This document shows positions 43,151-54,549 of a stretch of DNA of 64,000 bases, piece by piece. Every line of letters begins with the position of its first letter. The first letter of the stretch is position 1. A program made the translations under genes and the position numbers. The DNA comes from Anthoceros angustus (taxonomy: Eukaryota > Streptophyta > Anthocerotopsida > Anthocerotales > Anthocerotaceae), in contig MU008171.1 in NCBI GenBank assembly GCA_010909165.1, forward strand, positions 1,116,001 to 1,180,000, in the 5' to 3' direction. Below the pieces are notes generated by a model. The model was not told the origin of the DNA. It did no database searches and saw only the letters and a program-made list of their open reading frames with translations.

Positions 43151-44174
43151 TTTCCATGCGCTGATCGACCACCTCATACGAGCATCCTGTCCTCCAATCT
43201 TCGAGACCTGGCTTCCATAGTTTCTATCCCCGCTCTGCTGGACTTATTCCATGTACAAGTAAGTGCGGAGATCCGGCTCCTCCACGCCTTCCACTTGGAC
43301 CATTCCTGCACATCTTCCTTTTCTCTCCACCTGATCTTTATCCGCCGGTATCTGTATGATGACATTGTTAACCGTGCCTCAAAGTTCCACTTTCCAAAAT
43401 TCTGCTTTGCCACTAATCTCCTTGCCCCTATGGATGCTCATGCGTTGTGCTTATCACCTCTTATTCCTAAGCAACTGGAAATCTGGGTACTCAGGACTCT
43501 CCGGCATAACTTGGTGTAGCGCCTCCCTTGCCATGCTTCCCACAAACAGCTTTCGGTCTTCCTTACGGTTCACTGCAGCTGCTCTAAAAGACCTTTGTGG
43601 CCGTTTGTCCCGTTCTCTCGACCTCACTCCGTGTTGTTTAGTGACTCCCTCCCTGTCTATGATCCCCATCTTTCGTAGGTTCTGCTTTTACAGATTATAG
43701 AAGTCGAGGTTCTCATGATAGCCTGTCGTCATTCTCTTACGGTTCGGCCAAAGCACCCTGCCCATCCTTCTGCTGGCTCACCGTCGGAACAAGACCCTCT
43801 CTCTCTTGACCTACCACTTAGCACTTTGTTTTTCAAGACCATTTTCAAATCCATGCAGGGACGACTCCAAGCTGTGCACTTTCATGGGACTAGCTCGCCG
43901 CTCGCAATATCCCTCTTAAGCACATCCTTGAAGCTCTTTCCGATGTTCCACTTGACCTGGATATGCTCCTCCACAAGCTGCTCAAACGTTAGGTTACTCT
44001 CAATAGCTTGGAAACCTCGATTCACCAAATGCGTAGTTCGGTAGCTTCCACGAAGACCACCTTCCTCGACTTAGTTCAAATTGCAATCGACTCTCTAGAA
44101 GTCTTGGATTATTCGTAGCATACCTCCTATATGCCTTTTCTTGAGGAATTGAGCAAGCCAATCACAAGAAAAAA
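43151..44174 (-). pseudogene. Degraded coding-like region between direct repeats
   Basis: The minus strand reads like decayed coding sequence. A run near 44,045-43,890 gives HLVNRGFQAIESNLTFEQLV then KWNIGKSFKDVLKRDIASGE before a stop. Later frames (43,669-43,454 and 43,413-43,174) are Arg/Lys/Glu-rich. Stops and phase changes are frequent. No family is recognised; a retroelement gag-like or unknown element gene is possible given the flanking direct repeats. Confidence 0.3.
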
Positions 44175-44340
44175 AGAAAGATTTGTCGTCTTCTTACAAA
44201 CCTTGGAACTTTAATTTGAAACCCTAAACAAAACGCACCTTCTTGTTCAATATGTACTAGAAATGTTCAAATTATGGCTTCTGCACACATCACTTGGGAT
44301 GACATCATAAATATTTTTTTTGAGCTTGTTGCACCTCTCT
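44175..44340. repeat. Right member of the split direct repeat
   Basis: It matches 42,375-42,430 (GTCGTCTTCTTACAAACC and onward) and, directly after, 43,065-43,148 (ATCACTTGGGATGACATCAT and onward). The two members bracket the 1-kb degraded region. Confidence 0.65.
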
Positions 44341-45972
44341 TTGAAAGCAACAAGCACGGCAGCCATTCTTTCAGGCACGTGAGTCCGAGCGCTTTCAATC
44401 AAAAGGATTGATGCATGCAAGGAACCTTTTTGATGCATGTGAGGAAGGTTGGGGTGACTACATGCTTGACCCCAACCCCGCTCTATTTCACCTACGAGTG
44501 TGGTGATCTTCCGGGTTGAAGCCCATGTTTTAGTTTTGTTTGTGGTCTGAAGAGCCATTGTGTGTAGGGTTTGTCTTTTGTTTGGTCCGTTGGTGTATGC
44601 CTTGCGATTTGTCTTGCAGCCTTGGCCTCATGTTTCATTCTTGAACTTTTCAGCTCTTCCGACATGCCATGCCCACTCTATTCCCTCGCGGCCACCCTAT
44701 GTAGTTGTTGTCACATGTGTTTGTTGATTAAGATCTATTGCACCATAAGAAATATTTGTTTGTTTAGGTAATACATAAAGTCCAGCTTAACAAGATACTC
44801 TCCATATATAGACCGTGCCACTATCACGTCCTTCATCTTAGCGAGAATGTTGTGATCTTTATTATTACACAAACAAGAAATAAATACAATTTTATCAAAA
44901 GAACAATGAGCCATTGTATAGTCACTGTGTCACAAACTCATGTCTTCAGGTCCATATGCATCTTCTTTCTTCTTCTGAGCGGGTGAAAGCAGTCAGCACC
45001 TCCAATGCATGGGTTGCAGGAGCCCAATTTGCAAGTACTCCGTGCCCCGTCCTGCATCCATCCATGACCGATCCCTTCAAGTATGTATGTACTCGGGTTG
45101 GCTGCCGCTTGTGGTGTGCGATATTGAAACTTTTTCAAAGCCCGTGGAATGAAAGAGGGCGTCGTCCTGGTAATTGTGCTGCGGAGCACACAGCCTAGTT
45201 GTTTTGGTATTTCTATTATAATTAATTAATTAATTAATTATTAAATAACATTTAAATTGTTACATAAGCTGGGAAACGCGGTTAGGCGTTTTGGGGTTTA
45301 TGGGATACATGTTGTGCTCACGTTCCACTGAAAAAGAAGGTACCCACATAGTCTACACTATGTGAGAGATTGAAATGAAGTTGGAATACCGACGAGGTGA
45401 CGAGAAGCGGTTGCTCGGAAAGGTATGCGGACGGAGAACGGGGTGCAGTAGATACTGCACGGTAATAACGGGGTGGTGCATACGAGGCAGCTGTAGTATT
45501 GTACACGGTACTGTCATTGGGCATTTGGCGCAAGCGAAGAGTGGAGGCACGTAGGCCGTACGATGAGTGCGCCTGGGCTTGGGGCAGAGGCGGCGAAACA
45601 AAGCGCGGGCCACGTAAAGGCCGGTAGGCGGCCCTTGGAATCCGGCGATGTTGGGAAATCCGAGAGGACTTTGACTGTGGATTTCACTCGCTCATCTCAT
45701 TCACCGAGCTCAACTCCCGCCCGCGGCGCTTTGCGTGCCTGCGTCCAGCTTGACTGACTGACGTTGCGACGCGCACTTCCTTGCCACCGAAGCGTCTGCG
45801 TCTTCGCTCGCCTTGCCCCGGGGGACTCTGCACTGTACCCACCAGTGTGCGCACAGTGCGGGCGCGCCGAGGGCGAGCTGCAGGTGGAGCGGGACGGCGC
45901 GGGACGTGGATGGGCACGGATCGGGCGTAGCGGAACAAGGTCGGATCGGAGACGCCCAGCTGCGCCGCGGAG
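44341..45972. other. Intergenic region and 5' flank of the PTI1-like kinase
   Basis: The left part has no recognised gene. A (TTAA)n-like run lies at 45,217-45,243. From about 45,560 the sequence becomes GC-rich and open in many frames on both strands, as expected for a GC-rich promoter and 5' UTR. I do not call genes from these frames. Confidence 0.45.
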
Positions 45973-47771
45973 ATGGGGGGATGGTGTTGCTGCGCCGTGG
46001 AGGAGCAGGACCGGAAGAACGTGGAGCTTCCGCAGGCGCACCCCGCAGGCAACGGTGCGCAGAACGCAGGTAGGCGGGGCGAAGGGATCTGGGATGGGGA
46101 TTCGGGGCAAGGGCCAGGGCCGGGGCCGGGGCCGGGGCGGGCAGGGAAGGGAAGGGAAGGGAATTAGGGTTATGCAAGGCCATTCCCGGATCTGGGGAAT
46201 GCGACGCGGGGCTGTGCTTGCCGGCTTGCTGCTCACCGGATTCCTGATGCAGGCTACCAGGCGGGGCCCAGGCGGGACAACGCGCCCCCGGCAGCTGCTC
46301 AGGCCCGGGCGCAGCCCATCAATGCGCCCGCCATCGGTATCGATGACATTAGGGAGGCCACTGACAACTTCGGCGGCAAGGCCTTGATTGGGGAGGGCTC
46401 CTATGGCAGGGTTTATCTCGCCAATCTCTCGGATGGCCAGGTGGCTGCCGTCAAGAAGCTAGATGCTAGTAACCAGCCGGACCAGGAATTTCTGAACCAG
46501 GTGATGTGCGGGGGGGCAGGGGGGTGCTCTCGGGCTTGCTGGCCGGCCTTCTTCTCCGGAGTTGTACGCCGCTTTTCCGGGGTTGAATTTGGTCTCTTTG
46601 GTGCATGGCTGCAGGTGGCCATGGTCTCCAGGTTGAGAAATGAGAACGTAGTGGAGCTAGTGGGGTATTGTTTGGATGGCCAGCTGCGTGTGCTCGCCTA
46701 CGAGTACGCCACTATGGGGTCGCTCCACGACATTCTACATGGTACAGTAGCGTAGCTGTCCGGACCTCTGCATTGATGGCTTAAGTTACACTTGAGGAGA
46801 TTGGTGTCCATGCAGGTCGGAAAGGAGTGAAGGGAGCGCAGCCGGGACCTGTGCTGGACTGGATGCAGCGAGTGAAGATCGCTGTTGGAGCGGCCAGGGG
46901 GCTCGAGTATCTTCATGAGAAAGTTCAACCCGCCATAATACATCGGGATATCAAATCCAGCAACGTCTTGCTGTTTGATGACTACACGGCGAAGGTTGCA
47001 GATTTCAACCTGTCCAACCAAGCTCCTGATATGGCTGCCCGTCTCCATTCTACTCGTGTTTTGGGTACCTTTGGCTACCATGCCCCAGAGTACGCGCTTG
47101 CTCCCTCCTCCGCTTCTTGGGAGCCTGGAGTCACCTTTCGTAGTCAATGTCTTCGGTCGGTCTTATGCCAAACAGGTTTGTTTGATGACGTGATATACGT
47201 AATGTTTCAGGTACGCCATGACAGGGCAGTTGACCCTCAAAAGTGATGTTTACAGTTTTGGGGTGGTTCTATTGGAGCTTCTCACTGGCAGGAAACCTGT
47301 GGACCATACTATGCCGCGCGGACAACAAAGTCTTGTCACATGGGTCAGTCCTAGTCGCTCATCATCCTGGGATGTGCACGATGGCAAACATTTCTTGTGT
47401 CTCACGATTTCTTGTGCAGGCAATGCCGAGGCTGAGTGAAGACAAGGTGAAACAATGTGTGGATCCAAAGTTAAAGGGAGAGTACCCTGCCAAGGCTGTC
47501 GCCAAGGTAACCACCCCGAGATCTTTGCATCGGAATCAGATTGATTGCTTTTGGCTTTATCAAGTGGCTTCATCTGAAACTTCTTGTGGTTAACTGCAAA
47601 GGATTTTTCTCACTTTGTCCCTCTGTTGGGCAGATGGCGGCAGTCGCTGCCCTATGTGTGCAGTATGAGGCCGACTTCCGGCCAAACATGAGTATTGTTG
47701 TTAAAGCCCTGCAACCTCTTTTAACGACTAAGCCTGCTCCTTCAGGGGTTGCAGGCCCTCCTCATGAGTGA
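45973..47771 (+). CDS. PTI1-like receptor-like cytoplasmic kinase, seven exons, 367 aa
   Basis: Exons 45,973-46,069, 46,253-46,500, 46,615-46,741, 46,816-47,089, 47,211-47,343, 47,420-47,506 and 47,634-47,771 join in phase to 367 residues, the usual PTI1 length. The start MGGWCCC offers Gly2 for myristoylation and three cysteines for palmitoylation, so the protein is likely membrane-anchored. Kinase motifs: GEGSYGRV (79-86), catalytic Lys about 100, HRDIKSSN (200-207), DFN at 220-222 in place of DFG, and GTFGYHAPE in the activation segment. The stretch [20 protein letters not shown] is diagnostic of the PTI1 family, which in angiosperms is phosphorylated by Pto or OXI1-type kinases in defence and oxidative signalling. 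The role in this organism is inferred. The Ser/Thr kinase fold appears complete and the gene intact. Confidence 0.93.
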
Positions 47772-48840
47772 CGGTTGTTGCATGGTCGGTGCAGGAGTAT
47801 GTACGTACTGAGAAATATGGTCCACGGTTTTTTTTAACAACCATCCGTCTTCTATGGGAAGCTCGCTGCGAATAGGGCTGCTTGATGTTTGCCCTCGAAG
47901 TCTTCAACTCGGGAGAGCAGGATGCAGATGGTATTAAATCGGGTACCTGGAGATGGAGGGATGCATTTGGTTATGTACTTAGTTTTGGGGTTGGTATCCT
48001 ACGAGATTGTCATCGTTCCTTGTAGCAATGGTGTGGTGCTAGGTGGCCGTCTTTCTAAGATACGAACCGAGAGGGTTGGGATCTCCTGCGAGATGAGGGT
48101 CATCCGTAGAAGGACTTGGAATGGTGGGGGAGTTGCTTACTGCCGTTCTGGTTTTCGCATCCTACAGCCAGTATCCCAGGTCCATGTATTTGTGTTAGAG
48201 AAAATTTTTTTGTCAAGTCTGAGCTGCTTGAATAATGCGCGAGTGCAGTGCTGGCTGCCAGCGATTGCAGGGCTTTTTCCGGATATGCACTGTTATAACT
48301 ACTGGAATATCCAGCTGCCGATTGTGTAAGCCTGGCAGTCCGTCCCATGTTCAACGCTATTAAAAGATACATATAACGTGACTTCCTACTCCTGTGCTCT
48401 GTTTTCTCGGTCCCTCGCCTTGTTGTTGGCACCATTCCCTTCGTCCCTGGCGTTATATGTATGTAGGTCTTTGAAGTCGGAAATGTAGGCTCTCTGGTTT
48501 CCATCACCGTTGAATCTGCCGGGGTCTGGGCCCTACAGGCTACCTGGCAGACCAGGCTGGGCGAGTGGTGATTGGTGGCAACCGATCACTCATATCAGGC
48601 ATTGCCACACACTTTTCCCGACCCGAGCTAATCACATCACTCGGCGAGAACTTGAATGGAAGGGAAGGCAGGTTGCCCATACTTGTCATGTTTACACTGT
48701 TCGGGTTACACATTTGGCACGATTTCATCTTGGGAAGCATCAGGCTTGTGAATGCAGATTTCACGGCTAGCGTCTGAGCAGAAAGGAGCAATGCAGGAGC
48801 GGGCAAGTTAAGCTCCATGTAGCATCCCGACGGAAAGGCA
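47772..48840. other. 3' flank of the kinase and 5' flank of the cyclophilin
   Basis: The first few hundred bases are probably the kinase 3' UTR. The open frames here (for example 47,889-48,329 plus and 48,507-48,100 minus) carry no recognisable domain. The last 300 bases should contain the cyclophilin promoter; no clear TATA box is seen. Confidence 0.5.
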
Positions 48841-50070
48841 ATGGCGGCGACGACAGCGGCCTGGACCAGCTCTCCCAACAGACTGCACCAACCCTCCTCC
48901 TGCCCAGGCAGACCCAAGCCCCGGATTCTGCAGGCGCAGCAGAGCAGGCGGAGCAGGCAGCTTTCCCCGGATCACAGACTGCGGGTGCGGGCCAGCAGCT
49001 CCGAGGAGGAGATAGCAGAGGGCAGCAGCTGGCGGTGCAGGCGCAGGGAGGTGGGGCTGATCCTGGCCGCCGGCATCGCGTCGTTCGCGGCTCCTTCGCG
49101 GGCCGGAGCAGAGGAGGAGGAGCAAGAGGCGGAACCAGCCGGACCGGCCCCGAACCTCGGCCCGGACACCACCATCACGGACCGGGTGTTCCTGGACGTG
49201 AGCATCTGCCCCAGCGCGAGCCGTGCCGACCGCACCCTCGGGGACGCCTCACAGATCTGCTCCGACGGGGAACCTCTTGGCAGGATCGTGATCGGACTCT
49301 ACGGCCGGCAGGTGCCCCAGACGGTGGCCAATTTCAAGGCCATGGTGACGGGCGCCGCGGGCTCCTCCTATGAAGGCTCGATCTTCCACCGCATCCTCTA
49401 CGGCCAGTACATCCAAGCGGGCCGGCAGGGCTCCCGGGACCGCGGCGAGGTGACGAGGCCCCGGGCCCTGGATCGGAACCCCGAGACCATCAGCGCCAGC
49501 TCCTTCAAGCTCCGCCACGTCCGCCCCGGCACCGTCTCGCTCTGCCTCGCGGAGAACGACGACGAGGAAGAGCTCAAGCTCAGCTCCGACTACCGCAACG
49601 TGGAGTTCCTCATCACCACAGGTGCGATTCTCTTGCCGCCGCCTCTATCCAAACATTGTTCTTGCCGCTGCCGGTGCTGAGTGCCGCCATGCGCATGCGC
49701 CGCACGCAGGGCCCGGGCCGGCGCCGCAGTTGGACAACGGCAACATAGTGTTCGGGACGGTGCTGGAAGGTCGCCTAGCCCCTCTCCCTCTCCCTCTTCC
49801 TGCCTGGTGCTGCACTGTAACCCCGGTGAGAGCGCCGGTTGACGCTGCTTGCGCTGTGCAGGCCTGGACGTGATTGCCAGCATCGCCTTGGTTCCCACCT
49901 ACAAGCCTAGCGAGAGGATTCGGCAGTTCAATGACATCGCAGAGTTCCTGGGAGACGATCGCGCGGCCAATGCTCGCAATTTCTGGAACCGGCCGCTCAA
50001 ATCCGTGGTCATCAGCAAGTGCGGTCTTCTGGAAGTTGCTAAACCCTCACTGCCCCCCGGCCTCCCCTGA
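48841..50070 (+). CDS. CYP28: Thylakoid-lumen cyclophilin-type PPIase, CYP28-like, three exons, 349 aa
   Basis: Exons 48,841-49,621, 49,710-49,769 and 49,862-50,070 join in phase. The first about 50 residues are rich in Ser, Arg and Pro (chloroplast transit peptide). Residues 67-90 carry a twin-arginine signal (CRRREVGLILAAGIASFAAP) ending in AGA, so export to the thylakoid lumen by the Tat route is likely. The cyclophilin domain follows, with PLGRIVIGLYGRQVPQTVAN, FHRILYGQYIQAGRQG, VEFLITTG and NIVFGTVLEGLDV, then a C-terminal extension (FNDIAEFLGDDRA, NRPLKSVVISKCG). The overall pattern fits Arabidopsis CYP28. Of the classical catalytic residues, the FHR arginine is kept, but the conserved Gln and Trp neighbourhoods are altered, so isomerase activity may be weak. 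Coding GC is high compared with the nearby kinesin. Confidence 0.85.
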
Positions 50071-50342
50071 ACTTCATATTGGAAAACCGCGACTGAGAAA
50101 ATCAAACGTCTGCCTTTCCATTCTTTCAAGTCTATTATTGCGTCCCTTTGGTTGGCAGCTTCCTAAAATGTGACACATTCAAGCGCCTTTCACAACTGGC
50201 GACGAAATGAACTGCGCAGTGAACAGTGAAGAAAGGGTGGCACTATTTTAACCTTCGAAATTTTTATTGATTGGAGAAGCCCATCTATAAGAGGACAACC
50301 AAGGGGACCCTGAGGGTCGAGGTGAAAAGGAGATCCCTACTG
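50071..50342. other. 3' flank of the cyclophilin
   Basis: It probably contains the 3' UTR. From about 50,240 it merges into sequence related to the 60.2-60.5 kb repeat, so the repeat family extends left of the tandem duplication boundary. Confidence 0.45.
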
Positions 50343-51629
50343 AAAGTGACCCACTGCATCCATGATATCATGCACGGGAAGAAAAGACGGCCTACAAACT
50401 AGGGAAGTAGAGGAGGATGCACCACTTGCTGTCGCTCCTTTGTGGATGATCACCGTAGGGGGCCCGTTGAAGAGCAATTAATATTCACTGTCTGAAGAAT
50501 GCCATAAAGTAGGAGAGTGACAGCCCCTCTCTGTACCTGCGGGCATAATATGCCTTAGCACAGGACTTTAGAAGTCTCGCCCCATCGGACTACCGTCTCC
50601 GCAAAGGACGAGGGAAGGAAGAAAGAGAAACGGGAAGGAAGATCGAAAATGTATTCTGAGCTAATCAGACTCTCAAAGACCTTAAGCTTTCACAATGAAG
50701 ACAACAAAAGGGAAGGCGCCTTCACCATCGTAATAAATGTCGCAATCACGAAAGCGCAATCCCGATCGAGTGGTGCAATTACAGAGCACTATTTGTCATT
50801 GATGATGGCACCAAAAAATCCACGACGGGTCTCCTGGGTTTTGATGTCCGAACCCGACGTCCACAAGACCCGAACGGATCACTGCGGTTTCTAATGGGAC
50901 CAACCTGTGTAGAAACAGTTACGTTTATGGGTCCCACACTGACAAACGACGCAGTAAGCCGAGCATGAAGGCGCAGTTTAACGAGCAAAAGAGAAGTGAA
51001 AGATGAATAAAAATAGTCATTCCCTATCTTTCCACACCCAACGGTGATTGCTCAGTCCATTTTGTCTTCTTCATTATGAAAGGCTCATCAGTGATACTTA
51101 ACTTTGATGTTCTTACGCTACCGGTGCTATATCCACCCTCTACATCCCGATAGCTGAAGTTATGGAAATCAACCCTATATGTAGTGTATTGCGCACGATG
51201 CCTGATGCTCCGCCCATCATGGAGGCATTGGTCATCAACATCGCACGGTGCAGGGATGGCTCACAAAAGAAGAATATGATATCCTGTATGTGAATCTCCA
51301 TTGAGCATCCCTTACAAAAGGTTCTTACGATAACCAAGTGTGAATGTCTTGTCGAGGAAATTTCCACTATATCCTAACAACCGATGAAGAAGGCTCCTCC
51401 ATGGCAACACCTGTGAAGAGGCCAATGAAATCACTACAACAAAAATTGAAGCGTAATGTAATATTTGTGGAGCCATCATCAACATTAGAAACATGATCAC
51501 TATCTCACATGACATCCATGAGAGACTTGAAAGAACATCCAATGTTGCACTAACTGTAAAGAAGAAATTGAAGCTTAGCATCATCCATAGTGTGAGCACA
51601 AGCGCTTGCATGCATGAAGCAAAATTGTC
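50343..51629. repeat. 1.3-kb tandem duplication, unit 1
   Basis: The unit begins AAAGTGACCC and is followed directly by unit 2 with the same start. A minus-strand frame (51,782-51,312) crosses the junction. It has two hydrophobic stretches (LVLTLWMMLSFNFFF, IVIMFLMLMMAP) and no recognised domain, so it is not called as a gene. A diverged third copy of the left part lies at about 60,210-60,545. Confidence 0.85.
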
Positions 51630-52856
51630 AAAGTGACCCACTGCATCCATGATATCATGCACGGGAAGAAAAGACGGCCTACAAACTAGGGAAGAGGAGG
51701 ATGCACCACTTGCTGTCGCTCCTTTGTGGATGATCACCGTAGGGGCCCGTTGAAGAGCAATACCACTGCTCAAGAATGCCATAAAGTAGGAGAGTGAGCC
51801 TCTCTGCGGGCATAATATGCCTTAGCAGGACTTTAGAAGTCTCGCCCCATCGGACTACCGCCCGCAAAGGACGAGGAAGGAAAGAGAAACGGAAGGAAGA
51901 TCGAAAATGTATTCGAGCTAATCGACTCTCAAAGACCTTAAGCTTTCACAATGAAGACAACAAAAGGCGCGCCTTCACCATCGTAATAAATGTCGCAATC
52001 ACGAAGCGCAATCCGATCGAGTGGTGCAATTACTGCACTATTTGTCATTGATGATGGCACCAAAAATCCACGACGGGTCTCCGGTTTTGATGTCCAACCG
52101 ACAAGAACGAACGGATCATGCGTTTCTAATGGGACCAACCTGTGTAGAAACAGTTACGTTTATGGGTCCCACACTGACAAACGACGCAGTAAGCCGAGCA
52201 TGAAGGCGCAGTTTAACGAGCAAAAGAGAAGTGAAAGATGAATAAAAATAGTCATTCCCTATCTTTCCACACCCAACGGTGATTGCTCAGTCCATTTTGT
52301 CTTCTTCATTATGAAAGGCTCATCAGTGATACTTAACTTTGATGTTCTTACGCTTATATCCACCCTCTACATCCCGATAGTCAAGTTATGGAAATCAACC
52401 CTATATGTAGTGTATTGCGCACGATGCCTGATGCTCCGCCCATCATGGAGGCATTGGTCATCAACATCGACCTGCGGATGGCTCACAAAAGAAGAATATG
52501 ATATCCTGTATGTGAATCTCCATTGAGCATCCCTTACAAAAGGTTCTTACGATAACCAAGTGTGAATGTCTTGTCGAGGAAATTTCCACTATATCCTAAC
52601 AACCGATGAAGAAGGCTCCTCCATGGCAACACCTGTGAAGAGGCCAATGAAATCACTACAACAAAAATTGAAGCGTAATGTAATATTTGTGGAGCCATCA
52701 TCAACATTAGAAACATGATCACTATCTCACATGACATCCATGAGAGACTTGAAAGAACATCCAATGTTGCACTAACTGTAAAGAAGAAATTGAAGCTTAG
52801 CATCATCCATAGTGTGAGCACAAGCGCTTGCATGCATGAAGCAAAATTGTCAAAGC
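51630..52856. repeat. 1.3-kb tandem duplication, unit 2
   Basis: This is a direct copy of 50,343-51,629, at 1,227 against 1,287 bases. The differences are nearly all short deletions in unit 2. The right boundary reads AAAGCTGACC against AAAGTGACCC at the left boundary and junction, an imperfect microhomology. Confidence 0.85.
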
Positions 52857-54549
52857 TGACCAGGAGAGCAAGAAAATGAGAGCCTTTAGGGCACAAGGAT
52901 GCCATGTATACACATGGCCTTTAATCATGAGCGTTTTAATCATCCTCTCTTATTATAATAAAGATCTTGATGAGTCTTAGACATCCCAAGACCTGGTTCG
53001 TGAAAGATGCCGGCCATTTTGTCCGATATGGAACCATGGCTTGGGTTAAAAAATGGTGCAGTATTTTACGAACAACACCATAGCATAACAATTTCTGCAG
53101 TTTTGCTATTTCCATAATGAGACATCTCGTGTCAAAAACACTAAGAAGGTCGGCACAATGCAGTTGGTTTTGGACTCTCTTAAAATACAAAAAATGCAAC
53201 AAAATGTGGCTCACGGTTCCGTTCGGCGCTGAGTGAAACTGCAACCGTAGTTTTTGTCAGCGGGTCCTAAGTGGGAGAGAAAATTTTTGCGCTGGTTATT
53301 AAATCATGGGTTTCTATGGGATAATGTGAGGCCCCTCGATGTATCGTGCTAGCTAAATATGGAGCACTGCGGATGTACTATAAACACAGATCCATAGGTG
53401 ATGTACTGGAAAAAATCCATTTTTAGAAGGAGGTCCATCTCTCCGCAAATCGGCATAGTGATGAGGAACTGCCATTGTGAAAGGCTTTTCATATGCCTTT
53501 CACAAGATATACAACAAAGGCAAAGTGCGGTCATGGTAGCTATTAAGAAGGTTGCACAAGCCTAAAAGAACGAAACTGTGATTATTCATTGCTCCAGCGC
53601 CAAACAAAAGGGATAAGTCGCCCGGTCAAAACTACGAATGTGGCAATGTGTAAAATGTGTCCTTGCTGGGTTGAGTGAAGAGTTGGCTGCATTTTCAAGA
53701 AAATTTAAAAGAGCCAGCTAGTTGAACTATGCCTGGAAACTAGCTGGAAATGAAGCAGGGTTGAGAGGGTTGTTGTTGCAATATGCGATTGGATGCAAGA
53801 TCAAGCTAGTGGTTGACATAATGTTCAATGAGCAAGGAATTCTATAAAACCTTAAATCCGTGAAGAGATGAGGGGAAGGGGGGGTTTCCATCATGTAAGT
53901 GTTCAGTAAGTCATATAGTTCAAATAAAAATTATATTTTACTATTTTTATATTTTATTTGGTAATAGGTTTATCTAATTTCTTCCGTTTTTACTCCTTAA
54001 ATCTTTAAAAATTTTCCCTTTTTCTTTATTCATCTTGGTTAAGTATGGTAAGTTTTCAGCACATTTGCACATAAGAAAGTCTACATAACTAGTGTCGGTA
54101 GGTTTCACTATGTTTGAGCTCATTGCATGATTTTTGAACTTGTGTAAAGGACATAGCTTCATGATTTAATTCAAAGCAGGACAATCATGATGGAGGGTAT
54201 CACAAGTCATAAGTTTGAAATTCCAAAATATTTATTAAATAAATTTATAAAAAGAATGTATGAACTAAATAATTCTAGAATATCATGGAAACTTCTTCAA
54301 GTACAGCATAGTAGCTTCTTGTTATATTCATGAGCTAATCTCTTCAAAATATTAAGGAGAATACTTTATGTATGTCATAGTAGGTTTTTGCTATAGTTTA
54401 TGAGCTAGATTGCTCAAGATATTTATAGAGTACCATTGAAGAGGATGGGTCCAATTTTGGAAAATACAGATTCAGCTGAAATGAAGGTTAATTCAGGTTG
54501 GTTTGTAATTGATTTAAGCTTTTCCGTGCATTTCAAAATTTTGTCGCAG
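52857..54549. other. AT-rich intergenic region upstream of the kinesin
   Basis: No gene is recognised. Short frames between 52,936 and 53,870 on both strands hint at a decayed element but no domain can be named. From 53,900 the sequence is strongly AT-rich. The first exon and promoter of the kinesin gene should lie within the right part but could not be located. Confidence 0.45.

Noticed and set aside
45563-46387. Long GC-rich frames on both strands around the first exon of the kinase
   Set aside because: Splicing shows that the first exon is only 45,973-46,069; the rest is intron, 5' UTR or promoter.
48540-48917. Minus-strand 125-codon frame opposite the cyclophilin start
   Set aside because: It is a shadow of the GC-rich transit-peptide coding region with no domain or splice support.
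51312-51782. Minus-strand 156-codon frame with hydrophobic stretches as a membrane protein gene
   Set aside because: It spans the junction of a tandem duplication, so its reading frame is created by the duplication. Only the part within the unit recurs in the second copy.
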